Assembly (NCBI RefSeq): GCF_004793475.1 | Contig: NZ_SRYZ01000004.1 | Span: forward strand, 107,689-171,688 | Source of the DNA: Bacteroides muris (ex Afrizal et al. 2022) | GTDB lineage: Bacteria; Bacteroidota; Bacteroidia; Bacteroidales; Bacteroidaceae | DNA: 64,000 nt | Direction: 5' to 3' | Part shown: in pieces, positions 17,378-25,353 of the stretch | Numbering within the stretch: position 1 is the first letter of the stretch | Layout: each line of letters starts with the position of its first letter | The notes under the pieces: model-generated | Told to the model about the DNA's origin: nothing | The model's database searches: none | Seen by the model: only the letters and a program-made list of their open reading frames with translations | Translations under genes and position numbers: made by a program

Positions 17378-18661
17378 ATGGATTTGAAAGATTTCGAAAT
17401 CATGGCACCGGTAGGCTCACGCGAATCTCTCGCAGCAGCCATACAAGCGGGTGCCGACTCCATCTATTTCGGTATCGAGAACCTGAACATGCGTGCCCGT
17501 TCGGCCAATACCTTCACTATCGACGATCTGCGGGAAATAGCCCGGACGTGCGACGAGCATGGCATGAAAAGCTACCTCACCGTCAATACCATCATATACG
17601 ACCATGACATCCCGCTGATGCATACTATCGTAGATGCGGCAAAGGCGGCAGGCATCTCGGCAGTCATTGCCGCCGATGTGGCGGTGATGAGCTATGCTCG
17701 CCGGATAGGGCAGGAGGTACACCTCAGCACACAGCTCAACATCAGCAATGTGGAAGCTCTCCGCTTCTATGCGCAGTTTGCCGATGTGGTGGTGCTGGCA
17801 CGCGAACTGAATCTGGAGCAGGTAGCGGAAATCTACCGCCATATCCGTGAGGAGAATATCTGCGGCCCTGGCGGGAAGCAGATACGCATAGAGATGTTCT
17901 GCCACGGTGCGCTTTGCATGGCGGTCAGCGGAAAGTGCTACCTATCGCTGCACGAAATGAACCACTCGGCCAACCGGGGGGCCTGCATGCAGGTATGCCG
18001 CCGCAGCTATACGGTGCGCGACAAGGAGACGGATGTGGAATTGGAAGTGGACAACCAATACATCATGTCGCCCAAAGACTTAAAAACTATCCACTTCATG
18101 AACAAGATGCTGGATGCGGGTGTTCGTGTATTCAAGATTGAAGGACGTGCCCGCGGTCCCGAGTATGTGCGTACGGTGGTGGAATGTTATAAAGAGGCCA
18201 TCGGGGCTTATCTGGACGATACGTTTACCGATGAGAAAATTGCCCGATGGGACGAACGCCTGAAGACGGTCTTCAACCGCGGTTTCTGGGATGGCTACTA
18301 CTTGGGACAACGCTTGGGCGAATGGACCAAGAACTACGGTTCTGCCGCTACGGAGCGTAAAATCTATGTGGGCAAGGGCATCCGATACTTCTCCAACATC
18401 GGTGTGGCGGAGTTTCTGGTAGAGGCGGCCGAAGTGAACGTAGGCGACAAACTGCTGATTACGGGTCCCACGACGGGTGCCGAATTCGTCACTCTGGACG
18501 AGGCGCGCGTTGATTTGAAACCCGTGCAGACCGTGAAGAAAGGAGAGCATTTCTCGATGAAATCGGTGAAAATACGTCCCAGTGACAAACTCTACAAGCT
18601 GGTTACCGTAGAAGAACTGAAGAAGTTCAAAGGATTGGATGTGGAGAAGCAACGCGGTTGA
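17378..18661 (+). CDS. U32-family protein (TrhP/RlhA-type, annotated as collagenase-like peptidase)
   Basis: A 427-residue member of the U32 family. Despite the peptidase label, characterised members such as TrhP and RlhA work in RNA hydroxylation. An N-terminal TIM-barrel-like domain (residues 5-210) precedes the signature with clustered cysteines, EMFCHGALCMAVSGKCYLS then NRGACMQVCRR, which likely bind an Fe-S cluster or metal. A C-terminal beta-barrel-like domain follows. It is first in a same-strand group with a thioesterase and dprA. A role in tRNA modification is more likely than proteolysis, but this is inference. Confidence 0.85.
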   Translation: MDLKDFEIMAPVGSRESLAAAIQAGADSIYFGIENLNMRARSANTFTIDDLREIARTCDEHGMKSYLTVNTIIYDHDIPLMHTIVDAAKAAGISAVIAADVAVMSYARRIGQEVHLSTQLNISNVEALRFYAQFADVVVLARELNLEQVAEIYRHIREENICGPGGKQIRIEMFCHGALCMAVSGKCYLSLHEMNHSANRGACMQVCRRSYTVRDKETDVELEVDNQYIMSPKDLKTIHFMNKMLDAGVRVFKIEGRARGPEYVRTVVECYKEAIGAYLDDTFTDEKIARWDERLKTVFNRGFWDGYYLGQRLGEWTKNYGSAATERKIYVGKGIRYFSNIGVAEFLVEAAEVNVGDKLLITGPTTGAEFVTLDEARVDLKPVQTVKKGEHFSMKSVKIRPSDKLYKLVTVEELKKFKGLDVEKQRG

Positions 18662-18698
18662 CCTATAAGGAAATAATCGGAAAACCATGTATAAAAGG

Positions 18699-18765
18699 TG
18701 TATCATTTTAAGGCGAAAGTGTATCATTTTACGCTGATGAGACATTTTCGGGTTAAAATGATACA
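18699..18765. repeat. Direct and inverted TGTATCATTTTA repeats
   Basis: TGTATCATTTTA occurs at 18699 and 18720 (21 bp apart), and its exact reverse complement at 18754-18765. The second and third copies can fold into a stem of 12 bp. They lie just before the thioesterase start. Confidence 0.75.
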
Positions 18766-18767
18766 GC

Positions 18768-19199
18768 ATGAAGAACATTATGGAGAAGTATATTTATGAA
18801 TTGGCGATGAAGGTGCGCGACTATGAATGCGACCTGCAAGGCATCGTCAATAACGCCAATTACCAGCATTATCTGGAACATACGCGTCACGAGTTTCTTC
18901 TGTCTGCGGGTGCCAGCTTTGCTGCTTTGCACAAGCAGGGGGTAGACCCGGTGGTGGCACGCATCAGTATGGCTTTCAAGACACCTCTGAAAAGCGGTGA
19001 CGAGTTTGTTTCCAAGCTTTATATGAAGAAGGAAGGCATCAAGTATGTCTTTTATCAGGACATTTTCCGTGCTTCCGACGGTAAGGTATGCCTCAAGGGG
19101 ATAGTCGAAACCGTGTGTGTGGTCAATGGCCGCTTGAGCGACAGCGAACTGTTCGACCGCCTCTTTGCTCCTTATCTCAATCCGTGTGGGTCTGTGTAA
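18768..19199 (+). CDS. Acyl-CoA thioesterase (hot-dog fold, 4HBT/YbgC type)
   Basis: A 143-residue single hot-dog domain protein. The catalytic Asp lies in the motif YECDLQGIVNNANYQHYLEHTR near the N-terminus, as in YbgC and 4-hydroxybenzoyl-CoA thioesterases. The Met at 18780 (MEKYIYELAM) is a likely alternative start. It hydrolyses acyl-CoA or acyl-ACP thioesters; the chain specificity is unknown. dprA follows 11 bp after its stop, so the two are probably co-transcribed. Confidence 0.85.
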   Translation: MKNIMEKYIYELAMKVRDYECDLQGIVNNANYQHYLEHTRHEFLLSAGASFAALHKQGVDPVVARISMAFKTPLKSGDEFVSKLYMKKEGIKYVFYQDIFRASDGKVCLKGIVETVCVVNGRLSDSELFDRLFAPYLNPCGSV

Positions 19200-19210
19200 T
19201 CCGTGGTGAG

Positions 19211-20329
19211 ATGAACAGTGACGAACGCATTTGCAGTATAGCCCTCACGCTTTGTCCCGGTATCGGACATATTGGGGCGAAACGTTTGATAGACGGGGTG
19301 GGGAGCGCTGTCGAAGTGTTCTTCCAGCGGGAGGAACTTCCCGAAATCATGCCCGGTGTGAATCCAGGAATAGTAGCGGCCCTTGACTGTCCTGCTGCCT
19401 TTCTGCGTGCCGAACGGGAGATGGAGTTCGTGGAGAAGAACCGCCTTTCCTGCCTGACGTTGAAGGACGGGGCTTATCCTTCCCGCTTGCGCGAATGTGA
19501 AGATGCACCGATTGTACTTTTCTTTAAAGGGAACACCGATTTCAATCGCCTGCATGTCATCAATATGGTAGGTACACGACGCGCTACCGACTACGGCAAG
19601 CAATTCTGTGCCGACTTCCTGCGCGATTTGGCCGTTCTTTGTCCCGATGCGCTGGTAGTAAGCGGGCTGGCCTATGGCATAGATATCCATGCCCATCGCG
19701 CTGCCTTGGCAAATCATCTTTCCACCGTTGCCGTTCTTGCTCACGGACTGGACCGCATCTATCCGTATGTCCACCGGAAAACAGCCATCGACATGCTGCC
19801 GCAAGGCGGTCTGCTGACCGAATTCCTTACCGGGACGAATCCGGACAAGCATAATTTCGTCAGCCGCAACCGTATTGTGGCAGGTATGAGTGATGCTACC
19901 ATTGTTGTGGAGTCTGCCGCAAAGGGAGGTTCCCTTATCACTGCCGAACTGGCGGAAGGGTATCATCGCGACTGCTTTGCCGTTCCGGGCCGTATCACGG
20001 ATGAATCCTCCATCGGTTGCAACCGGTTGATACGCGACAACAAGGCCGCCCTTATCCAGGATGCGGAAGAATTTGTGCGGATTATGGGCTGGGCTGTAGC
20101 GGAGCAGCCTGTCCGGATAGAAGGCATTCAGCGTAATCTCTTTCCGGAACTGACGGAAGAGGAGGAGCTTGTTGTGCGTATCCTTATGCGACAGGGAGAC
20201 CTCCATATCAATGCGTTGGTGGTGGAAGCGGATATCCCCGTCAACCGGATGAGTGCCTTGCTTTTTGAACTGGAGATGAAGGGAGTGGTCAAGGCAATGG
20301 TGGGCGGGGTCTATCACTTGCTGGCTTGA
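19211..20329 (+). CDS. dprA: DNA-processing protein DprA
   Basis: A 372-residue Rossmann-fold protein that loads RecA onto incoming single-stranded DNA during transformation. It has an N-terminal helix-hairpin-helix/SAM-like region (LCPGIGHIGAKRL), the DprA core with VGTRRATDYG, SGLAYGIDIHAHRAAL, NFVSRNRIVAGMSDATIVVESA and GSLITA, and a C-terminal winged-helix domain (DML1-like). The frame extends upstream into the thioesterase gene, but the Met at 19211 starts right after that stop and gives the normal length. No other competence gene is in the window. Confidence 0.93.
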   Translation: MNSDERICSIALTLCPGIGHIGAKRLIDGVGSAVEVFFQREELPEIMPGVNPGIVAALDCPAAFLRAEREMEFVEKNRLSCLTLKDGAYPSRLRECEDAPIVLFFKGNTDFNRLHVINMVGTRRATDYGKQFCADFLRDLAVLCPDALVVSGLAYGIDIHAHRAALANHLSTVAVLAHGLDRIYPYVHRKTAIDMLPQGGLLTEFLTGTNPDKHNFVSRNRIVAGMSDATIVVESAAKGGSLITAELAEGYHRDCFAVPGRITDESSIGCNRLIRDNKAALIQDAEEFVRIMGWAVAEQPVRIEGIQRNLFPELTEEEELVVRILMRQGDLHINALVVEADIPVNRMSALLFELEMKGVVKAMVGGVYHLLA

Positions 20330-20370
20330 GTGCGCAGCTCTTTTGCCTTATATGGACGGTTTCCCGTATC

Positions 20371-20463
20371 TCATATGGGCATCTTGGTGGTGGCGGCAGG
20401 CCGTTGGAAACAGCCTGCGGCAAATAGGATTATGGAAAGAAATGCGAGTACCGTTTTTTTCAT
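20371..20463 (-). CDS. 30-residue putative lipoprotein
   Basis: A very short frame. It begins MKKTVLAFLSIILF, an n-region plus hydrophobic core, followed by a lipobox AAGC (Cys18) and a 13-residue tail. This is the profile of entericidin-like or other tiny lipoproteins. It lies 28 nt downstream of an intrinsic terminator (20491-20515) that follows a perfect promoter (20562-20593). Expression may therefore depend on read-through of that terminator. No homolog is recognised, and the reality of the peptide is inferred from the signal-peptide/lipobox pattern. Confidence 0.5.
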   Translation of the reverse strand: MKKTVLAFLSIILFAAGCFQRPAATTKMPI

Positions 20464-20490
20464 CATGGGCTCGGAGAAACGTATGGGCAT

Positions 20491-20556
20491 AAAAAAAGGA
20501 GTACCGCTGTACTCCAACCTTTGTTAACCTTAAATCTAATACTATGAAAAAAATCA
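20491..20556 (-). ncRNA. Short leader/small RNA of about 65 nt ending in an intrinsic terminator
   Basis: The predicted transcript starts a few nt past the -7 box at 20562-20569. It ends at hairpin GGAGTAC(loop)GTACTCC (20498-20504 with 20509-20515) followed by seven U residues (20497-20491). It contains no good ORF. It may be an independent sRNA or an attenuator for the downstream 30-residue lipoprotein. Confidence 0.55.
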
Positions 20557-20561
20557 CGTCA

Positions 20562-20593
20562 CAAATATAGGACTCTTTTTGTAGTCCTCCAAA
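20562..20593 (-). promoter_or_regulatory. Perfect Bacteroides promoter, minus strand
   Basis: TTTG (20593-20590), exactly 20 nt, then TATATTTG (20569-20562) on the minus strand. It drives the short leader RNA. Confidence 0.75.
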
Positions 20594-20795
20594 TTTCTGT
20601 ATTCTCCTGCTACTTCTTTTGTATTTCTTTCACTGAATTTCACTGTTTCCGCACACGGATTGACTTTTTGAGAGAATATGAAGACTTACGTATGTCTATA
20701 TGATATATGTCTATACGGCTCTTTTCATTTAAGGGCAATAACTCCTTCTAGCTCCCTTAAATGAAGCCTGTGTATATGTCTGGGAAGAAAATGGT
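20594..20795. repeat. Gap holding an inverted repeat of the 8442 family
   Basis: The main feature is 20715-20767. CGGCTCTTTTCATTTAAGGG on the left pairs over 12 bp (20723-20734 with 20753-20764) and resembles the arms of the element upstream of cysK. No ORF is supported in this gap. Confidence 0.65.
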
Positions 20796-20831
20796 TAAAA
20801 AAACTCCTCCGACGGTTTCCCGGCGGAGGAG
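20796..20831 (-). terminator. Intrinsic terminator of the frd operon
   Basis: On the minus strand ACTCCTCCG and CGGAGGAGT form a 9-bp stem (20831-20823 with 20810-20802), followed by a run of U residues. It lies 105 bp past the frdB stop. Confidence 0.85.
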
Positions 20832-20935
20832 TCTCTTGTGATATTAATCAAATATAGTGAAAGCTGGGTGATAAATCTGAGTTTGTTCAAGGGTTTATCC
20901 GAAGCACATCCTATATTATTTGCAGAAAGGCCGTA

Positions 20936-21691
20936 TTAGTCTTTCAGCTTCGCAATGATGAAGTCGCGGTTCAAGCGGGCGATGTTGCTGATGGAAACAT
21001 TCTTCGGACATTCGGCCTCGCATGCACGGGTATTCGTACAGTTACCGAAACCAAGTTCGTCCATCTTGCTCAACATAGCCTTGGCACGGCGCAATGCTTC
21101 CGGTTTGCCCTGAGGCAGCAGGTTCAACTGGCTTACCTTGGCAGAAACGAACAACATGGCAGAACCGTTCTTGCAAGCAGCTACACATGCGCCGCAACCG
21201 ATACAGCTGGCAGCATCCATTGCCTCGTCAGCGATGGGCTTCGGAATAAGGATGGCGTTGGCATCCTGGGGAGCGCCGGTACGTACACTGACATAGCCGC
21301 CTGCCTGCATAATCTTGTCGTAAGCCGTACGGTCTACCATCAAGTCCTTGATAACCGGGAAACCGGCAGAACGCCACGGTTCAACAGTGATGGTATCACC
21401 ATCGTTGAAGCGGCGCATATAAATCTGGCAAGTCGTAGCGCCGGTTGCAGGACCGTGGGGGTGTCCGTTGATGTAGAGCGAACACATACCGCAGATACCT
21501 TCGCGGCAGTCGTGGTCAAATACCACCGGTTCTTTACCTTCAGAAATCAGCTGTTCGTTCAGGATATCCAGCATTTCGAGGAATGAAGTATCGCCCGGAA
21601 TATCTTTCATTTGGTATGTTTCAAAAGCGCCTTTTGCTTTCGGACCCTTCTGGCGCCATACCTTGAGCGTAAATGATATATTTTTATCCAT
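20936..21691 (-). CDS. frdB: Fumarate reductase/succinate dehydrogenase iron-sulfur subunit
   Basis: The electron-transfer subunit of membrane quinol:fumarate reductase, a central anaerobic respiration complex in Bacteroides that leads to succinate and propionate. It is 251 residues long. The plant-type [2Fe-2S] ligands are in CREGICGMC, and two further cysteine clusters for [4Fe-4S] and [3Fe-4S] lie in [13 protein letters not shown] and [10 protein letters not shown]. It is last in frdCAB, 33 bp after frdA. Confidence 0.96.
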   Translation of the reverse strand: MDKNISFTLKVWRQKGPKAKGAFETYQMKDIPGDTSFLEMLDILNEQLISEGKEPVVFDHDCREGICGMCSLYINGHPHGPATGATTCQIYMRRFNDGDTITVEPWRSAGFPVIKDLMVDRTAYDKIMQAGGYVSVRTGAPQDANAILIPKPIADEAMDAASCIGCGACVAACKNGSAMLFVSAKVSQLNLLPQGKPEALRRAKAMLSKMDELGFGNCTNTRACEAECPKNVSISNIARLNRDFIIAKLKD

Positions 21692-21724
21692 TTTCTTTAG
21701 TTCTTTAAATGTTCAACTTCCCGA

Positions 21725-23671
21725 TTAGCTCTTGTAGTTACGAGTCTGTACCTTGATTGCTTCGTAGACCAGCGGCTCTTTCAGCAATACCGGTTCCTTT
21801 TCGTCAGAACCCTGGTATTCCCAGCAAGCCACGTAGAAGAAGTTTTCATCGTCACGCTTGGCTTCGCCTTCTTCAGTCTGGTATTCTTCACGGAAGTGAC
21901 CGCCACAGCTTTCGTTACGGTTCAGCGCATCGTAAGCGACCAGTTCGCCCATAGTGATGAAGTCGTACAGACGGATGGCCTTGTCGAGCTCTACATTCAT
22001 GCCTTCCTTGTCGCCGGGGATGAACAGTTCTTTCTCAAATTCCTTGCGTACTTCTTTCAGTTTCTTCAGACCTTCCTTCAGGCCTTCAGCCGTACGTCCC
22101 ATACCTACATATTCCCACATGATGTGGCCCAGTTCCTTGTGGATAGAGTCTACAGACTTCTTACCCTTGATGTTCATCATCCAGTCAATCTTGTCCTGAA
22201 CGGCCTTTTCTGCGGCTGCAAATTCGGGCAGGTCGGTAGAGAAACGGGGAACTGTAATTTGGTCGGCCAGGTAGTTCTGGATAGTGTAAGGCAATACGAA
22301 GTAACCGTCGGCCAGACCTTGCATCAGCGCAGAAGCACCGAGTCGGTTTGCACCGTGGTCGGAGAAGTTGCATTCACCGATGGCAAACAGACCCTTGATG
22401 GAGGTCATCAGTTCATAGTCAACCCAGATACCACCCATAGTGTAGTGGATAGCCGGATAAATCATCATCGGATTGTGTTCGGGGTTCACGTCGGTGATTT
22501 CTTCGTACATGTCGAAGAGGTTGCCGTAACGTTGGCGAACCACGTCAACGCCCAGACGGTTGATGGCATCGCCGAAGTCGAGGAATACGGCAAGACCGGT
22601 ATTGTTTACGCCATAACCCTTGTCGCAACGTTCTTTGGCAGCGCGGCTGGCAACGTCACGCGGAACGAGGTTGCCGAATGCCGGATAACGGCGTTCCAGA
22701 TAGTAGTCGCGGTCTTCTTCAGGAATATCTTTTCCTTGCAGTGTGCCTTCCTGCAGTTTCTTGGCGTCTTCCAGCTTCTTCGGAACCCAGATACGACCGT
22801 CGTTACGCAGAGATTCGGACATCAGAGTCAGCTTGGACTGCTTGTCACCGTGAACCGGGATACAAGTGGGGTGAATCTGTACGTAAGCGGGGTTGGCAAA
22901 CCAGGCACCTTTACGGTAGCAAGCCATTGCAGCAGAGCAGTTACATGCCATTGCATTGGTAGAAAGGAAGTAGGCATTGCCGTAACCACCGGTAGCGATT
23001 ACCACGGCGTGGGCGGCAAAACGTTCCAATTTACCGGTAACGAGGTTCTTGGCGATGATACCGCGGGCGCGTCCGTCAATGAGGACAACGTCTTCCATTT
23101 CGTAGCGTGTGTACAGTTTTACGGTACCTACGTTCACTTGGCGGCTCAATGCAGAGTATGCACCCAGCAGCAGCTGCTGTCCGGTCTGGCCTTTAGCGTA
23201 GAAAGTACGTGATACCTGGGCACCACCGAAAGAACGGTTGTCCAGCGTACCGCCGTATTCGCGGGCGAAGGGAACACCTTGTGCAACGCATTGGTCGATA
23301 ATATTGTTGGATACTTCGGCCAGACGGTAAACGTTGGCTTCGCGGGCGCGGTAGTCGCCACCCTTTACTGTATCGTAGAACAGACGGTACACAGAGTCAC
23401 CGTCGTTTTGGTAATTCTTGGCAGCATTGATACCGCCCTGCGCAGCGATGGAGTGAGCACGGCGCGGAGAGTCCTGAATGCAGAAGTTGAATACTCTGAA
23501 CCCCATTTCGCCCAGAGAAGCGGCAGCACTGGCACCGGCAAGTCCGGTTCCTACTACAATGATGTCCAGACGACGTTTGTTGGCAGGGTTTACTAATTTT
23601 TGGTGAGCCTTATAATTGGTCCATTTCTCAGCCACCGGTCCTTCCGGTATTTTAGAATCTATCTTAGTCAT
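21725..23671 (-). CDS. frdA: Fumarate reductase/succinate dehydrogenase flavoprotein subunit
   Basis: The catalytic subunit with covalently bound FAD that interconverts fumarate and succinate. It is 648 residues long, matching the Bacteroidetes/epsilon type. The N-terminal dinucleotide loop is [17 protein letters not shown], the FAD-attachment His is in [15 protein letters not shown], and the active-site Arg region includes [16 protein letters not shown]. It lies between frdC and frdB in one operon. A short TTTACAA-type repeat sits just upstream. Confidence 0.96.
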   Translation of the reverse strand: MTKIDSKIPEGPVAEKWTNYKAHQKLVNPANKRRLDIIVVGTGLAGASAAASLGEMGFRVFNFCIQDSPRRAHSIAAQGGINAAKNYQNDGDSVYRLFYDTVKGGDYRAREANVYRLAEVSNNIIDQCVAQGVPFAREYGGTLDNRSFGGAQVSRTFYAKGQTGQQLLLGAYSALSRQVNVGTVKLYTRYEMEDVVLIDGRARGIIAKNLVTGKLERFAAHAVVIATGGYGNAYFLSTNAMACNCSAAMACYRKGAWFANPAYVQIHPTCIPVHGDKQSKLTLMSESLRNDGRIWVPKKLEDAKKLQEGTLQGKDIPEEDRDYYLERRYPAFGNLVPRDVASRAAKERCDKGYGVNNTGLAVFLDFGDAINRLGVDVVRQRYGNLFDMYEEITDVNPEHNPMMIYPAIHYTMGGIWVDYELMTSIKGLFAIGECNFSDHGANRLGASALMQGLADGYFVLPYTIQNYLADQITVPRFSTDLPEFAAAEKAVQDKIDWMMNIKGKKSVDSIHKELGHIMWEYVGMGRTAEGLKEGLKKLKEVRKEFEKELFIPGDKEGMNVELDKAIRLYDFITMGELVAYDALNRNESCGGHFREEYQTEEGEAKRDDENFFYVACWEYQGSDEKEPVLLKEPLVYEAIKVQTRNYKS

Positions 23672-23707
23672 AATGCAATTTACAATTTAGTCATTTACAA
23701 TTTGAAT

Positions 23708-24406
23708 TTAGCAAGCGCCGCACAATGATTTTGCAAAGAATACGACAACTACCAGAGCGAAGCAGAGGACAACGATAGTAGAATAGATGTTGGAGATACA
23801 TTTCCAACGGTTAATCCATACTTTGTTGTTCCAGCCCAAAGACTGCATGGAGCTCCAGAAACCGTGAGTGAGGTGGAACCACAATGCGCCCAGCCAAACG
23901 AGGTAAAGCACTACGAATACCGGATTGCTGAATGTGTTTTGAATGTGATGGACACCATTGGCTGCATATGCCAGCGTGAGGGTGTCGGCATGCATGCCCA
24001 TGTTGTGCATCAACTCGGGAAGCTGCATTTTAGCCCAGAAGTTTACCAGGTGCAGACCCAAACCTACGATTACGATGATACCCAGTACGAGCATGTTCTG
24101 AGAAGCCCATTCCACAGTCTTGGGCTTTTCTGTAACGGCATAGCGTTCGCTACCACGTGCCTTACGGTTCTGCATAGTCAGCCAGAAAGCGTAGATGATG
24201 TGGATGATGAATAAGGCCGCCAGACCTGCCGTGGCCACCAGCGCGTACCAATTTGCTCCCAGGAACTCACAAACCATGTTGTAGCCATTAGCCGAGACTA
24301 ATGCTACCAGGTTCATCGCCATGTGAAATGTCAGAAACAGGACAAGGGCGATACCGGTAACGCTCATCACCACTTTCCTTCCTACAGATGAATTACTTAA
24401 CCACAT
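23708..24406 (-). CDS. frdC: Fumarate reductase/succinate dehydrogenase cytochrome b subunit
   Basis: The membrane anchor, 232 residues with five membrane segments and histidines placed in the helices to ligate two b hemes (for example in FHMAMNLVAL, HIIYAFWL, HLVNFWAK and WFHLTHGFWSS). It matches the B. subtilis/Wolinella single-anchor (type B/C) architecture. It is the first gene of the operon, and the start at 24406 follows a promoter at 24477-24508. Confidence 0.94.
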   Translation of the reverse strand: MWLSNSSVGRKVVMSVTGIALVLFLTFHMAMNLVALVSANGYNMVCEFLGANWYALVATAGLAALFIIHIIYAFWLTMQNRKARGSERYAVTEKPKTVEWASQNMLVLGIIVIVGLGLHLVNFWAKMQLPELMHNMGMHADTLTLAYAANGVHHIQNTFSNPVFVVLYLVWLGALWFHLTHGFWSSMQSLGWNNKVWINRWKCISNIYSTIVVLCFALVVVVFFAKSLCGAC

Positions 24407-24476
24407 AAATGATTGAATTTAAGTTATTTAATAGTTTGAAAATTTGTTCTATCAGGATACTTCTGTAAATGTCTCG

Positions 24477-24508
24477 CAAAAATAGGAGAAATCCAGCGAT
24501 AAAGCAAG
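24477..24508 (-). promoter_or_regulatory. Promoter of frdCAB
   Basis: CTTG (24508-24505), 20 nt, then TATTTTTG (24484-24477) on the minus strand. The -7 box is exact and the -33 box keeps TTG. It lies 70 bp upstream of frdC. Confidence 0.65.
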
Positions 24509-24511
24509 CGA

Positions 24512-24640
24512 TTAAAGAAATAATTCCGTAATCCGGCAGAATGCGAAGTTTGTTCTCAGCGCGCGGGGTGTGTCTCCGAAAGGGTCTTTGCAGAAGTGGG
24601 CAAACTTTTCCACATTCTTCATCTTGTCGTAGTTCTGCAT
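24512..24640 (-). pseudogene. Possible 42-residue ORF or gene remnant upstream of frdC
   Basis: A short minus-strand frame beginning MQNYDKMKNVEKFAHFCKDP, with protein-like composition. It ends 4 bp before the -33 box of the frd promoter. No family is recognised. It may be the tail of a lost gene or a chance frame. Confidence 0.25.
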
Positions 24641-24672
24641 GACGAAATACCGGAAGTTTTATCTATTTATCC

Positions 24673-24680
24673 TATCTTTG
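24673..24680 (+). promoter_or_regulatory. -7 box for the PAP2 gene
   Basis: TATCTTTG matches TAnnTTTG, 23 bp before the start at 24704. Confidence 0.5.
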
Positions 24681-24703
24681 CGTCAAACTAATATGAAGGA
24701 CTT

Positions 24704-25306
24704 ATGAAGAAGGCTGTTTTTTTTGTATTTTTTATGTGCCTTGTTGTATCCGGTCTTTCGGCACAGAATTGGGATATCAACACCTTGCATCGGGTTAACA
24801 GTTGGGATGGTAAGTTTGTCCGTAACTATAATAAGCTGATTTCGCGTTCGGAGCCATACATCGCTGTCGGTGTTCCGGTGGCGATGGCCGTTGCCGCCTG
24901 GATAAAACATGACAAAGGCTTGCTGAAGGATGCGGTTTATGTGGGCACAAGCGTGGCCGGAGCTTTTGTTGTGACATACGGAATGAAGCATCTGGTGGGT
25001 CGTGAGCGCCCGTACGACAAATATCCCGACAGAGTGCATGCATATAGCCGTGAAGGCAGCCCGTCTTTCCCTTCCGGACATACGGCGACGGCTTTCGCCC
25101 TTGCCACTTCTCTCAGTGTAAAGTACCCTAAATGGTACGTGATAGCTCCGTCTGCCTTGTGGGCGTGTTCCGTGGGAGTTTCCCGCATGAATGAAGGGGT
25201 GCACTATCCGTCGGACGTGCTGGCGGGGGCGGCGATTGGCGCGGGATGCGCCGTAGTCAACGTCTACGTTAACCGCTGGCTGAATAAATGGCTGTTTGCA
25301 GACTGA
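24704..25306 (+). CDS. Exported PAP2-family lipid phosphatase
   Basis: A 200-residue protein with a cleavable N-terminal signal peptide (ending SAQ at about 21) and a PAP2 domain. All three phosphatase motifs are intact: KHLVGRERP (KX6RP), PSFPSGHTA (PSGH) and SRMNEGVHYPSD (SRX5HX3D). The active site should face the periplasm. Likely substrates are undecaprenyl pyrophosphate, phosphatidate or lipid A phosphates. It differs from the PAP2_3-type protein at 14577 in motif order and topology. Confidence 0.9.
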   Translation: MKKAVFFVFFMCLVVSGLSAQNWDINTLHRVNSWDGKFVRNYNKLISRSEPYIAVGVPVAMAVAAWIKHDKGLLKDAVYVGTSVAGAFVVTYGMKHLVGRERPYDKYPDRVHAYSREGSPSFPSGHTATAFALATSLSVKYPKWYVIAPSALWACSVGVSRMNEGVHYPSDVLAGAAIGAGCAVVNVYVNRWLNKWLFAD

Positions 25307-25315
25307 TACGGGAGG

Positions 25316-25343
25316 GTTTGACAGACACTTGTGCCTGTCAAAC
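25316..25343. terminator. Bidirectional hairpin between convergent genes
   Basis: GTTTGACAG and CTGTCAAAC form a 9-bp stem, with an inner CAC/GTG pairing. The core GACAGACACTTGTGCCTGTC differs by only two central bases from unit 4 of the array at 7331-7350. Confidence 0.7.
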
Positions 25344-25353
25344 GGGTATATTG

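Noticed and set aside
18768..18779. First Met of the thioesterase as certain start
   Set aside because: The Met at 18780 gives the more usual N-terminus and leaves the upstream repeats outside the gene, so the start is left uncertain.
20543..20569. Short plus-strand frame MKKITSQI as a leader peptide
   Set aside because: It overlaps the minus-strand promoter and has no downstream plus-strand gene to control; a chance frame is more likely.
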